Positions 16,910-26,600 of a stretch of DNA of 64,000 nucleotides are shown piece by piece. The position numbers were made by a program, and so were the translations under genes. The stretch spans positions 16,001 to 80,000 of the forward strand of contig CAUJNA010001241.1 of the NCBI GenBank assembly GCA_963377175.1, given 5' to 3'. A model generated the notes under the pieces. That model was not told the DNA's origin, did not search any database, and worked only from the letters and a program-made list of their open reading frames with translations. The first letter of the stretch is position 1, and every line of letters starts with the position of its first letter. The stretch is from Effrenium voratum (Eukaryota > Sar > Dinophyceae > Suessiales > Symbiodiniaceae).

Positions 16910-17824
16910 ATGGATAAACAAAAAATAATTAGTGATATTTATTATGATAAAAGCGGTTATGGTAGTAAAGCAATAACTTTACAAGATGCAAGAAGGAAGG
17001 ACAAAACAATTACTATGAGTGATGTAAATGAATTCTTTAAAAATAATATTGAAGAGAAAAGAAAACCAAGAGGACAGAATAGTTTTGTTGCTCCTCATGC
17101 CTTTTGGGAATTCCAGTTGGATTTGTTTTTCATTTCAAAAAATGATTTGGATAATCAAAAGTTTAGAGTTGGATTAATATTAGTTGATATATTCAGTAAA
17201 TATGCTACTGTTATACCTATTAAAAGTAAGCAACCTGCTGATGTATTAGCTGGAATAATGGAAGGATTAAAAAAGATGGATGGCAAACCTAAATTAATAT
17301 ACAGCGACGAAGAAGGCAGTCTGTTTAGTTCTACCATTACAGATTATTTGAAGGAAGAGAAAATTGAATTACACACTACACGGGGGCACCCTGCTTTCGG
17401 AGAACGTTTCATAAGGACATTTAAAGATATGCTTTTCAAAAGAGTTGATGCCGATGAGAAGAAAGGTAAAAATAATATTCAATGGACTGACTACATATTG
17501 GAAATCTTATTAACTTATAATAATAAATTGGTAAGTTCTATTACGAAAATGACACCATTAGAAGCAAGGAAGAAAAAGAATGAGTTTGAAGTCAAACTGA
17601 ATATATCAATGAATGCCAGAAAAACCCGTGTGTATCCTGATTTAGATATTGGAGATAAGGTTAAGATTATGAGGAAAAAAGGAATTAGTGAAAAAGAACG
17701 GACGAGTCATTATTTGAAGACTATTCACACCGTAACTAAAATAGAAACTAAATTAGGTCAGAAGTATTACAATGTCAGTGATTTTCATAAACCCTTATTG
17801 AGGCATGAGATGTTAAAATTATAG
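16910..17824 (+). CDS. Retroviral-type (rve) DDE integrase of polinton-like virus
   Basis: The 304-residue protein contains an RNase H-like integrase core with Asp71 (FQLDLFF), Asp133 (LIYSDEEGSLFSS) and Glu165 (HPAFGERFIRTFK), the D,D,E triad. The N-terminal segment YYDKSGYGS...TLQDARRKD...DVNEFF matches the N-terminus of the second integrase at 39012-39722. The C-terminal 60 residues (VYPDLDIGDKVKIMRKKG...) look like an SH3-type DNA-binding domain. Integrases of this type insert polintons and some PLVs into host DNA, making short target duplications. All three catalytic residues are present and the gene is intact, so this element could integrate or has recently done so. Confidence 0.85.
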   Translation: MDKQKIISDIYYDKSGYGSKAITLQDARRKDKTITMSDVNEFFKNNIEEKRKPRGQNSFVAPHAFWEFQLDLFFISKNDLDNQKFRVGLILVDIFSKYATVIPIKSKQPADVLAGIMEGLKKMDGKPKLIYSDEEGSLFSSTITDYLKEEKIELHTTRGHPAFGERFIRTFKDMLFKRVDADEKKGKNNIQWTDYILEILLTYNNKLVSSITKMTPLEARKKKNEFEVKLNISMNARKTRVYPDLDIGDKVKIMRKKGISEKERTSHYLKTIHTVTKIETKLGQKYYNVSDFHKPLLRHEMLKL

Positions 17825-17868
17825 TTTTAGACTAAAAAGGGCTTAAAGACATATTGCCTATATATATT
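17824..17868 (+). promoter_or_regulatory. Conserved replication-class promoter element, copy 2
   Basis: GACTAAAAAGGGCTTAAAG is followed by ACATATTGCCTATATATATT, differing at only a few positions from 16281-16325. It starts at the last base of the integrase stop and ends about 10 bp before the ATG at 17878. Its presence shows that a possible upstream TTG start at 17854 is inside the promoter and unlikely. Confidence 0.65.
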
Positions 17869-17877
17869 AAGAGAGAT

Positions 17878-18483
17878 ATGAGCGATATTAGTAATTTACC
17901 TGTTGAAGTATTGAGTAATATTAATGCCTTTAAATTTGGCAAACCTGAGTATATAAAAATAAAAAGTTGCCATATTGAAGCATTGAAGAGAATACAAAAC
18001 AATTACAAAATTACAACAACTGAACCACAAACAATATACAAATACCTAAAATTAAATGGTGGAGGAACAGAGAAACAAGTTAAAAGGGAATATGATATTG
18101 AAAGAAGAGTGCCATTTGGAATGGACAGCATTGAAAGTATTATCAACAAACAAAAGGAGGAAATATTAAGTTTAATCTATGAAGAAGTAGAACATAACAC
18201 TGACTATCAATCCAAATTAGATGTATTTTTAGATATAAGAGTAAGACATAAAGAACGCAAATATAAAGAAGGCATGTTTTTAAGTTTAAGCATAAGTTTC
18301 TGTTCTAATGAATTGAATAGCGATGATGATGATTATGAAACTATAAACGAAAACAATATTAACAAAGTGTTGAACGGAGCAGTCAAAAAGTTGAAGAATA
18401 TCATTCAAAACCAAAACGATACTTTTTACTATTTTGGCATACAATCATTTGGTTTCAGATTAATCTTGAAAGAAAATGTTTGA
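17878..18483 (+). CDS. Hypothetical protein (about 201 aa)
   Basis: The ATG at 17878 is chosen because it follows the conserved promoter element. The protein starts MSDISNLPVEVLSNI, whose LPVEVLSNI part recalls the start of an F-box, but the rest of the motif is not clear. The remainder is charged and mixed helix/strand with an acidic loop (NELNSDDDDYETINENN). No enzyme motif or family is recognised. It lies directly after the integrase in a small group of genes with the same promoter type. Confidence 0.55.
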   Translation: MSDISNLPVEVLSNINAFKFGKPEYIKIKSCHIEALKRIQNNYKITTTEPQTIYKYLKLNGGGTEKQVKREYDIERRVPFGMDSIESIINKQKEEILSLIYEEVEHNTDYQSKLDVFLDIRVRHKERKYKEGMFLSLSISFCSNELNSDDDDYETINENNINKVLNGAVKKLKNIIQNQNDTFYYFGIQSFGFRLILKENV

Positions 18484-18828
18484 ATAACAGAACAAATCCA
18501 TTGTTAAGATAATTACTAATTATCTTAAACATGTTGTTTTTTGGACTTTTGATTTAGGGGGGCTGTTCTTGTTTGAGGTTTTGTTCATGCTCTTTGAAAA
18601 GGAGCGTTGGAATGTTTCGTTGGTTGGTTGTTTTGGAATGTTCTGTGTTCTGTTCCTTGTTTGGTTTTTTGGTTATGCTCTTTGTTGTTGGGGGTTTTTG
18701 GATAAGGGGATAGGTTTGATTTATCAAACCTCTTAGGCAACTTCGTTGCCTGAACCTTCAACCTATCTGAGTAAGCATTTTGCCTAAAAACGGTTTAAAG
18801 GGTTGGTGGCTTATTATATTAGAAGATT
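18484..18828. other. Hairpin-rich, G/T-skewed non-coding island
   Basis: This 345-bp gap is unusual in a densely coded element. It holds a perfect 12-bp stem (18504-18528, one-base loop), then about 170 bp with strong G/T strand bias. Two adjacent palindromic hairpins follow: AGGTTTGATTTATCAAACCT (18712-18731) and AGGCAACTTCGTTGCCT (18735-18751). A weak copy of the replication-class promoter (CTAAAAACGGTTTAAAG, 18784-18800) precedes the next gene. It could be a replication origin, a terminator cluster or a regulatory RNA region; nothing decides between these. Confidence 0.5.
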
Positions 18829-19275
18829 ATGGATAAGAAACATTGCTCGGGGTGTGGACGCTATAAGAATTACAGTTTATTTTCAGATAATTGTAAAACT
18901 TGTGATAAATGCCGTGAAAAGCAAAGAAGGAAGTCAGAAATAAAGAAATTGAAAAGAGAAGCGATTAAGAAAGAAACAGTAGCAGATGAAGGGGAAAAAC
19001 AATGTTGTTCTCATTGCCGAGTTCATAGAAAGATTGAATTATTTTCAGATAATCATAAAACTTGTGATAAGTGCCGAGACAAGCAAATAGTATATTCAAA
19101 AACATACCGAGACAACCATAAGGAAGAAATACGAGAAATAAACAAAGAATACGGACAGAGAGAATATCATTGTTCTGTATGTGATTGTGAGATTAAATTA
19201 AAGCACAAGGCACGGCACGAACGAGCAAGGAAGCACATAGAAAATTTAGAAAAGAATGAGGTTAAGGATGTATGA
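18829..19275 (+). CDS. Duplicated zinc-binding domain protein (148 aa)
   Basis: A 148-residue basic protein with two copies of a Cys-rich unit: CSGCGRYKNYSLFSDNCKTC then DKC (residues 5-28), and CSHCRVHRKIELFSDNHKTC then DKC (about 62-85). Each is built on CxxC...LFSDNxKTCDKC and likely binds zinc. The C-terminus CSVCDCEIKLKHKARHERARKH is a C2H2-like cluster resembling the end of the GIY-YIG protein at 8745. The protein probably binds nucleic acid; its role is unknown. It is the last gene before the composition switch at about 19,400. Confidence 0.65.
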   Translation: MDKKHCSGCGRYKNYSLFSDNCKTCDKCREKQRRKSEIKKLKREAIKKETVADEGEKQCCSHCRVHRKIELFSDNHKTCDKCRDKQIVYSKTYRDNHKEEIREINKEYGQREYHCSVCDCEIKLKHKARHERARKHIENLEKNEVKDV

Positions 19276-19404
19276 AATGGTTTAAGTTATTTTATAAAAT
19301 GAATAACTTAAAACATTTTGATTATGAGGTTGGTTAGGCGCGTGTTATGAAACTTATATGGGTTTTGATATGGGTGATTGGTATGAAATTTTATAAAATC
19401 TTGG
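19276..19404. other. Right terminal region of the AT-rich element and junction
   Basis: AT-rich non-coding DNA continues to about 19,404 and then changes within a few bases to GC-rich sequence (GGTGGGCGGGTCTGACCG). A short inverted repeat around 19,283-19,315 (AAGTTATTTTATAAAATGAATAACTT) lies just before. No terminal inverted repeat can be tested because the left end is outside the window. Confidence 0.5.
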
Positions 19405-19460
19405 TGGGCGGGTCTGACCGATGGGGTAGAAAAGTGGGTTGTAGGGCTCCCTCTTGCTCT

Positions 19461-21194
19461 ATGCCCCCCTGGCTGCGAACGAGAGGGATCACGCCGGGTG
19501 GGCACATAAGATTCACAACTAGTGCCTATCACCCCAGACACCTGCTATACAAGATTGACTACTTTGGCGCTGTTGCTGACTTTCATGAAAAATGCGGCGA
19601 ACAAGGCTGGCCTGACCTCCCTTGGGCTGACTTTCTGCCTGCCACCGCTGTCCGAGCCTTACAGCAAATTATTCAGTGGGGGGCACCCATTGCACAGCTC
19701 CCGAACAAAGAGCAGGAAGCAGCAGCCGCTATCTTGGCCGAATACTTCGACAATCCGAGCCTAAACTTCCCCTTTCGACTCCCATCCCTCGAAGAAAAGG
19801 TTGTTGATGCTGAACTCACCAGTTTTGGTGAAGATGCTATGCATGACGTCAACATCCCCGATCGTCTCATGCACGATCTTATTGGAAATTACTTCAAGCC
19901 CAGCGCAGTTGTCACTGCTCTCGGCGGCAAACATTACTTGCGTAAGCTCAAGTGCGGAGAAGTCGAACCGCAGACATGGAAGCCATGCACTCCCTCCGTC
20001 CTACTTGTTGAGTACGCTACCATCCGACAGCAAGTACTTAAAGACCTCGATAAGACCCTACAAGGCTTTTGCTGTCAAAATCCATTCCCGCTCGGGAGCA
20101 ATTTTGGGGATGAAAACTACTGGCATGCTCTTCGGGCCATGCCGTATCAGCGGCCCAAGCTAACCAACGCAGCGCCTGCTCCGCCAGCGCTCTTCACAGA
20201 ACCCGCGACAGCACCGTCAGAGCCACGATCAATCCTTGATTATCTCTCGCGCGAACAGCCTATTATGAGCGTCATTCGGCGCTCGCCTGCGGTTGAATAT
20301 ACTCTCAGGTCCTTGTCCTCGGGTGAAGAGCCCCTCTTCCCGAAGCTTGAGTTGCTTGGCCTCCTTGACATGCTCGGCACTTGTGACCCTGACATGCCCA
20401 ATTTAGCGGGAATGCTTTTATGGCTTCGACAGTGGGAGCAGACAGCCCCTGCAGCACGCTCCTGTGTACTCTTCATTGGTGACTGCGGAGATCGAGTTGC
20501 TGTGCACACTGTAGGTTGTCAGCCCCCCGGTGGCTGGACTGCCATCCTCACTTTCTCACCAGGGCGACTCATTCGAGTGTATTGGTCACACTTTGCCACT
20601 ACGCCCAGAGGCGGGTTTCTCAAGGTACTCAGTGACAATTGTTTCTCTCCGATTGCTCGCTTGCAGGTGCCGCCATTGATTCAGTCTGCCACTGCCGAAA
20701 TTGAAAAAGGCATCATTCTGAGAACAACACTCGTTGATGACCACTCTCTCCCTGTCTTTAGTGAGTTCGGCTATGTCCATAAGGGAGCTATCACGTGGCA
20801 ATGTATTGATCACCCTACACCTTACGAAGGACTCATTGCCATAGGACGTGCTGTTGGAGGGCCCGCCCGCCCCCCTTCCAAGCATAACTATCAACCTCGA
20901 CCTGGCTTGGATCTGCCATGTCAAATTGCAGCCCTCATTGCGCACGCATGTGCTGATACTGTCGTCCTTATTGCTCTCCCCACCGACACTGGTTGGGTGC
21001 CGACCACATGGTACACCTTCCTCCCTGAAGTCTCTGTTCCGGCCACCCATGATCGCACTTCTGTGATCTTTCTCTTGGTGCGGGACAGAGAGTGCTTTGC
21101 TCTCGTGTGCAAGCTCGTCCCCTCTATTGCCTTTTTAGGCCATGACCTTGGGGCCGTGCCGAGAGTTCTCCTTAGCCACAATGACTGGGGATGA
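19461..21194 (+). CDS. Retroelement ORF1, unknown function
   Basis: The frame is open from 19,347, but its first 20 codons lie in AT-rich viral DNA, so the first Met in GC-rich sequence (19,461, MPPWLRTRG) is preferred. About 577 residues follow. No domain is recognised: there is no zinc knuckle, coiled coil or RRM that I can see. A Pro/Ala-rich linker (about 255-280) separates a helical N-terminal half from a strand-rich C-terminal half with RSCVLFIGDCGDRVAVHTVG. By position it would be the ORF1 protein of a LINE, usually an RNA chaperone. Its stop codon overlaps the ORF2 start by 14 bases. Confidence 0.55.
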   Translation: MPPWLRTRGITPGGHIRFTTSAYHPRHLLYKIDYFGAVADFHEKCGEQGWPDLPWADFLPATAVRALQQIIQWGAPIAQLPNKEQEAAAAILAEYFDNPSLNFPFRLPSLEEKVVDAELTSFGEDAMHDVNIPDRLMHDLIGNYFKPSAVVTALGGKHYLRKLKCGEVEPQTWKPCTPSVLLVEYATIRQQVLKDLDKTLQGFCCQNPFPLGSNFGDENYWHALRAMPYQRPKLTNAAPAPPALFTEPATAPSEPRSILDYLSREQPIMSVIRRSPAVEYTLRSLSSGEEPLFPKLELLGLLDMLGTCDPDMPNLAGMLLWLRQWEQTAPAARSCVLFIGDCGDRVAVHTVGCQPPGGWTAILTFSPGRLIRVYWSHFATTPRGGFLKVLSDNCFSPIARLQVPPLIQSATAEIEKGIILRTTLVDDHSLPVFSEFGYVHKGAITWQCIDHPTPYEGLIAIGRAVGGPARPPSKHNYQPRPGLDLPCQIAALIAHACADTVVLIALPTDTGWVPTTWYTFLPEVSVPATHDRTSVIFLLVRDRECFALVCKLVPSIAFLGHDLGAVPRVLLSHNDWG

Positions 21195-23616
21195 AGGTAC
21201 TTTTGAGGTTCGATGGCTCCCTCACTCCTCCAAAGTCATCCCTCTGCACAATCTTACATCCGCCATGAGGCTTGCATGGAATACGTTGCATGCCGGCCAA
21301 CTCCAATCAAGGTCCTTCTTCCGTGTCCGCAGTCTCGCCTGCTTTTGCTATCTCTGTGAATTACCTGTGGATTTCACATTTGATGAATTTCGGACTGCGT
21401 ATCCGGGAGTTGACCTCTTTACTTATGACCCCGATCTAGGGCTGGGAGCGCATGCTATCCAACGGCGGCTTGCCGTATACACACAGGCTTGCCCCCCTAA
21501 TCTCCACGTTTGCACATGGAATGTTACTAGCCTTGCCGCGCTGCAAAATCACCATGATAAGCTCGCACACATTCAGGTTGGCCGTGTTAAAGGCTTTGTG
21601 TTGCTCCAGGAAACTAATTGGACACCTGCTCAACCGGCCACCTTAACCACTGTCCACCCACACATTAATATTGCTGCCAGCAATCTTCCGCCTGACCAGA
21701 CAGGCAGTGGTGGCGTGTGCATCCTCCCCCCCCTAGGGTGGACTCAGATCGAGCATACTGAAATTATCCCGGGATTTCTGCAGGACGCACTCTACGAAAA
21801 GTATGGAGCTCAAGTCCGTGTCATCAACGTCTACGTCCATCCCGCTCGGACTGAGGAAGTTGGTGCGCGATTAATCTCACACCTCGCCCATATTTCCGAC
21901 TCGTGTGTTGTCCTCGGAGGAGACTTCAACCAACTTCCCAACACTCCAATGTGGGCAGACCTTGTCGCTCACTTCTCGTGTGTATCGCCCAAACTTACTA
22001 CCTATTTGAGCGGTGGTATCGGATCCGCGCTTGATCGCCTCCTGCTCAGGCACCCCATGGTGGACAATGACAGTGCTCGGGTCACATACCATGTACGCTG
22101 GCCTGTTACCCGTCCGAGCCAGCATGGAGCGCTGTGGGGTACACTTAAGGTCGCCTCTAGCATTTCTCCCTCCCCGGGGGACTCAGTTATGCAAGTCGTA
22201 CCCACAGAGTGTCTTATCCATAGAGGGGGAGGTGCCGCGCCCGATGAGCAGTATTCCAAACTGGTACGCAGGGTCCATGCTGCTGATGACCTCTGTGAAT
22301 TCAAGGTTGCTGTATGGACCTGGTGGCGTGAGCAGCCCCTTCCACGACAAACGCTGCCTGCCCACTGCCTGATTCGGAAAGCCTTGAAAAGTACTCAAGG
22401 CGGCAACGTACATGTCCCTTTCGCCACTATGCAAAGTCTCTGCGAAATGATGTCGCTTCCTGTCCCTCTCTCCTCCTTGCGCATCAATGATCAGGCCTAT
22501 TTGGTGCCTCGCCTAGTTGCCGAAGCCATTCTTAACACTTACGAAGCCGGTCGAGCACTAGCAAGTGCGCATCCAGGGGTCATTGCCGCGACACCAGGTC
22601 AGGCCCGTGTTTGGGATAGATGCAGAGTCGCTGCGCCGCGCGTTGCCCGGACCAGTGGCCTTGTGCTGGACAAAGCTGGTCGGCAAGCCATGCCACGCGC
22701 GCTTTTTGGCAAGGAGGAGTTGCTTTCGCAGTATTCACCACCACCCTTTGCCAAATGTACCCTGCCTATTGATGATGACCTCTTACGTGCTGTAGTACGC
22801 TCTCCCGACAGTGCCCCTGGCCTTGACGGGCTGCCTTACGCGGCCTACCGGGCGGCGCCTAATGCCGCATCCCGTGTGCTTACGCACCGTCTACATGACT
22901 ATGTCGGCCTTCAAGCACCGGCTCCGGTACAGGCCTTAGTCTTCATTCCCAAAGCCGATGCAGGGTCGTACGCGGACAACTTTCGGCCGCTGGGGCTCCC
23001 TAATACCGCTGATCGCATCATTGACCAAGCTGTGTATGTGCAAATGTACTCAGGCCTTCGAGGTTCCCTTCATCCTAGTCAGACTCTTGTCAATATTTTT
23101 AGGGAACCCCAGGGAAATTTCCTGGATATGCAGACCTACCTCGGCGATCGCACACGGCCATACTTTGTGCTGCTGTCTGACTTAGCCAAAGCTTTCGAAC
23201 GAGTCAATCCGCATTGGGTCCTTCGTATCCTTCAGATCCTCAATGCACCTGTTTGGGTGCTGCAGTATGCTACGTACGTCCTCTTTGGCCGTTCGGTGCG
23301 CCATCGTATTGGACGCTTTTATCGCCCACCCATCCCAGTACATCAAGGAGTTGACATGGGACGTGCGGTCTCAGTTCTGCTATTTTGTGTCGCCATGGAC
23401 CCCGTATACGTCGTTCTGAACGCTATCCCTGGCGTGCTCAGTGTCAAGGGCTACATGGACGACAACGCTACTTGTGGTGCAGATGGGCGGTGGCTCTCGG
23501 AAGCACAACGAGCATTCACATTGGCCAAGGTTTTCAGGTCCTTGGACATCACTGTATTGGGGCTTGGTCTGCGGAGAGTGCGGGTACTACTCAGCCTCTC
23601 CCAGACCAGACCCTAA
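21181..23616 (+). CDS. Retroelement ORF2, part 1: APE-type endonuclease and reverse transcriptase
   Basis: The ATG at 21,181 lies inside the last codons of ORF1 (14-nt overlap), a common LINE arrangement. An endonuclease/exonuclease/phosphatase domain spans about residues 105-320: HVCTWNVTSL, LLQETNW, VVLGGDFNQLPN and GGIGSALDRLLL mark its core. The reverse transcriptase follows: SAPGLDGLPYAAYR (about 544), LLSDLAKAFERV (motif A, about 665), QGVDMGRAVSVLLF (motif B) and KGYMDDNAT (motif C, about 757). Both catalytic sites look intact. After YMDD the frame breaks; the thumb region continues one frame over. The endonuclease would nick the target and the RT would copy the RNA from the nick. Confidence 0.85.
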   Translation: MTGDEGTFEVRWLPHSSKVIPLHNLTSAMRLAWNTLHAGQLQSRSFFRVRSLACFCYLCELPVDFTFDEFRTAYPGVDLFTYDPDLGLGAHAIQRRLAVYTQACPPNLHVCTWNVTSLAALQNHHDKLAHIQVGRVKGFVLLQETNWTPAQPATLTTVHPHINIAASNLPPDQTGSGGVCILPPLGWTQIEHTEIIPGFLQDALYEKYGAQVRVINVYVHPARTEEVGARLISHLAHISDSCVVLGGDFNQLPNTPMWADLVAHFSCVSPKLTTYLSGGIGSALDRLLLRHPMVDNDSARVTYHVRWPVTRPSQHGALWGTLKVASSISPSPGDSVMQVVPTECLIHRGGGAAPDEQYSKLVRRVHAADDLCEFKVAVWTWWREQPLPRQTLPAHCLIRKALKSTQGGNVHVPFATMQSLCEMMSLPVPLSSLRINDQAYLVPRLVAEAILNTYEAGRALASAHPGVIAATPGQARVWDRCRVAAPRVARTSGLVLDKAGRQAMPRALFGKEELLSQYSPPPFAKCTLPIDDDLLRAVVRSPDSAPGLDGLPYAAYRAAPNAASRVLTHRLHDYVGLQAPAPVQALVFIPKADAGSYADNFRPLGLPNTADRIIDQAVYVQMYSGLRGSLHPSQTLVNIFREPQGNFLDMQTYLGDRTRPYFVLLSDLAKAFERVNPHWVLRILQILNAPVWVLQYATYVLFGRSVRHRIGRFYRPPIPVHQGVDMGRAVSVLLFCVAMDPVYVVLNAIPGVLSVKGYMDDNATCGADGRWLSEAQRAFTLAKVFRSLDITVLGLGLRRVRVLLSLSQTRP

Positions 23617-26600
23617 TCAAGCAAGGGGGCCATCCTTCTCACAGGCGCTGGGCTCTATGCCAGTAGGGGCAGATGTCATCTTGGGGTGCGCCACTCGCCG
23701 TGCCCATCTTGCCAGTGCGGATGTTGCCGACTTCCTTGATGGTCAGGACAGGCTCCGAGACATTTGGGCACACCTCCTAGACGTTGAATGCGCCTGCAAA
23801 TGCAAAACGCATCTACTAGGTTCTAGCAATGCCACCAGCCACGACATCAGTGTCGCTGACGCTGCCCCTTGGGGGGCCCGCATTCTTGCTTCTGGTGCTA
23901 CCATGCTGGGCCTGCCCCTACACGGACACGGTCAAGACCTTGGCCCCCCTCGTATCGCAGCAGCCTTTGCTGCTAAGGCACACGCCACTTGCACAGACAG
24001 ACTGCGCGTTTTTAGGCACCTACATTTATCCGTACGGGAACGCGGTATGTTTTGTGCTTTCTACCTGCAGTCCACGTACTTATATGCGTACAGTGTGCAT
24101 TGGCCATCTGCGAAGGAATTGACTAACCACCGCCGTCTCCTTGCCCGTGCGCTTTATCCTTCGCGTGCATGGATTGACATGAACGCCTTGCCGGAAGTAC
24201 TGCGCTATTTGCGCATTGCGCCTGTGCTTGCTCCAGATTGCTTGGTACTCAAGGCAGTTATCGGGCTGGCCAGTCGGTTGTTGGCTCCAAACCTCCTGAG
24301 TTGGGAATCCGCGTTGGCGGTTCTCCCCCAGGCTCTGGGACGTGTGCTTAGCAGGCTGTTCTACGCCTTCCCGCGCATTCGTGAAGTCTGGAATTCATGT
24401 CCTGGAAGCGGACAGCCGGCCGCGGCTATGAAGACCCATCTTGCCAAATATATTGGTCTGATTGAGGAAGAGCGTGCTATTGCCTTCCTAACTCGCCGTA
24501 TGGCCACCGCCGCCTGGAAGGATCGATCGGACATTTCTTTCTTAATTCTCCTTCATGCATTGCCACATAAGACTGTTGCGCCTACTGTTCGGCAGGCTGT
24601 CCTCAAGTGGGCTTTTGACGAGGAAAGCGACACTTGGTTCCTCATTAGGCGCCATTGGACAAGGCAGTCGGTGTGTGCCTGTGGATGTGGTGCTGACAGC
24701 AAACTCTTTCCTAGTGGCTTTTTCGCGGGTGCCCTCTCACAGGCACATCTAAACCTGGAAATTGAGTGGATGCGACATGTACCCATAGAGGCTGCTGCCC
24801 TTGGGGTCCATACTAGCTCATTGCCTTCGCTGCCCGTCATGTTGCCTTCACCGCCTGCGCTTCGACATGACGGGCACCTTGATTCCGCTACCACGCTGCT
24901 CCGGCAATCGGCCCCTTGGTTGCAACGTGCCTGTGTCCTATGTGGCCATGGTGATAACAGTGTTCAACACTGGATGTCTTCTTGCGCGTGTCTAGGTGTA
25001 GCCGGTTCGCTGCTGCTCGGCTGCTCTTGGCGCTTTTCTCATTGGTTTCCGCAAGCGCACTGGCCCAGAACCCAATCTGCCAGATGCTATGCCTTATATG
25101 CAGGAGCCCGCGCCATAATCAGGCAGAGAGGGGGCCTCGTAGCTAAGCACGGCGACCCGCCTGCTGCTGCTCCCCTTGATCTTTTGCATTGTGCCTTCGA
25201 ACTGCTGCCCAGCGATGTCAGAATGGGGGTGCGCCCTGCCTGGTTAGTTGGATCCTCCGCACACCGTAGCTGTGTCTGGCTTGATCATGTTCGCTTTGCT
25301 GCGGGTGCGCCTCTCCATGCACTCTCACCTAAGATACCACATTTCACCTACCAGGGCGATTCGTCGGCCTTGCCTGGGTCGTTGCTTGCGGTTGTCATGG
25401 AACACGGCCGTGAACGACATCTTCTTCAGGCTTATCACCACGGCACGCCTAACATTACACTCGAAGCAAGGGTCTGCGAGTGCGGGGTTGCCCATATCTA
25501 CGTTCTTGCCGTACAGGTAGTGAGGCCTGGCGATCCCCTTATTTGCGCTTCTCGCGCGTGGAGGTGGACCGCCCTGGTAGCGCACTTTGACGGCAGCTGT
25601 CATCGGGCTGATGCGGCTGGAGGTGCTGGGGTCATTGTGCGGAAATTTGCGGGGGATGACTACGAGGTCCTTGCCCAAACGGCCTACCCCCTTCCTGACT
25701 GCCCGGACTCCTACCACGCCGAGGGTTTTGCGAGTGCATACGCGGTCCAGGCCCTTGCGAGCCTTTACCCCAATCATTCCGATGTACAGGAATGTCTCAT
25801 CATTGGGGATAACTCCTCCATCTTAAGCTATTGGAGGCGCACCGCTCGGGTGCGACGCCCGGCCCTAGTCACAGTCCTGCACCAGGCTCAGCTCATTGCA
25901 GCTACGGAGCTTCCCCGGATCTCTTGGCGCTATGTTCCCCGCGAAGCCAATAAAGAAGCAGACTTCCTCGCTGGCATTGCTAGTGCTGCCGCGCGAAACG
26001 AGGCCACTCTGCCAATTTCCCTCCCTGCACCGGCAGGTGAGGAATGGCAGTCTACCGCAGCAATCGCTCTCTCTGAACGCTCAAGCTTCTGCCTGGTTGA
26101 GTGCCCCACATTCCATGCGCAGGATCTTGCGCACATCCGTGCCCACCACCCTGCATACCGCGCTGCGCTTGAAGCTTATATTGCCTCCGGGGGGGCGTGT
26201 GTCGGCTCTAATGCTCAGGGGGTCACGGTCCTCAAGCAGGTCCCGTACCGGATCGATGGTGATGATTGTTTAGGTAGGGCCTATCCGATCGTCAAAGGTG
26301 CAGCCGCGCTTCCGCGTTTTGTTCGCGCAGCGCTTTTCCACCGCGACCATGTTGAAATCGACATGTGTGGCGCGCATTACGCTATTTTCCAGCACATGGT
26401 TGCGCAGCAAGGCTTGGTTCTGCCTCGCCTTGATGAGTTTCGGGCTCGTTTACACGCAGACCTTTCCGCCTCTCCTGCTGGCCGGAGCGCTTTACACCTC
26501 GTTAAGCTGTTGCCTACTGTTTTACTCAATAGCTCTGTTGAACATGCCACCCAAATGCTTGAGCAAAACAGATTTAACCCTGGCCCTGAGCTGGTTGCCC

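Noticed and set aside
17854..17877. Earlier TTG start of the gene at 17,878
   Set aside because: It lies inside the conserved promoter element, so the ATG at 17,878 is preferred.
19325..19345. GAGGTT followed by GGCGCG as target-site duplication of the retroelement (compare GAGGTTCGGCGCC after the A-tail)
   Set aside because: Only six bases match without gaps, and the flanks do not belong to the same gene, so it is not convincing.
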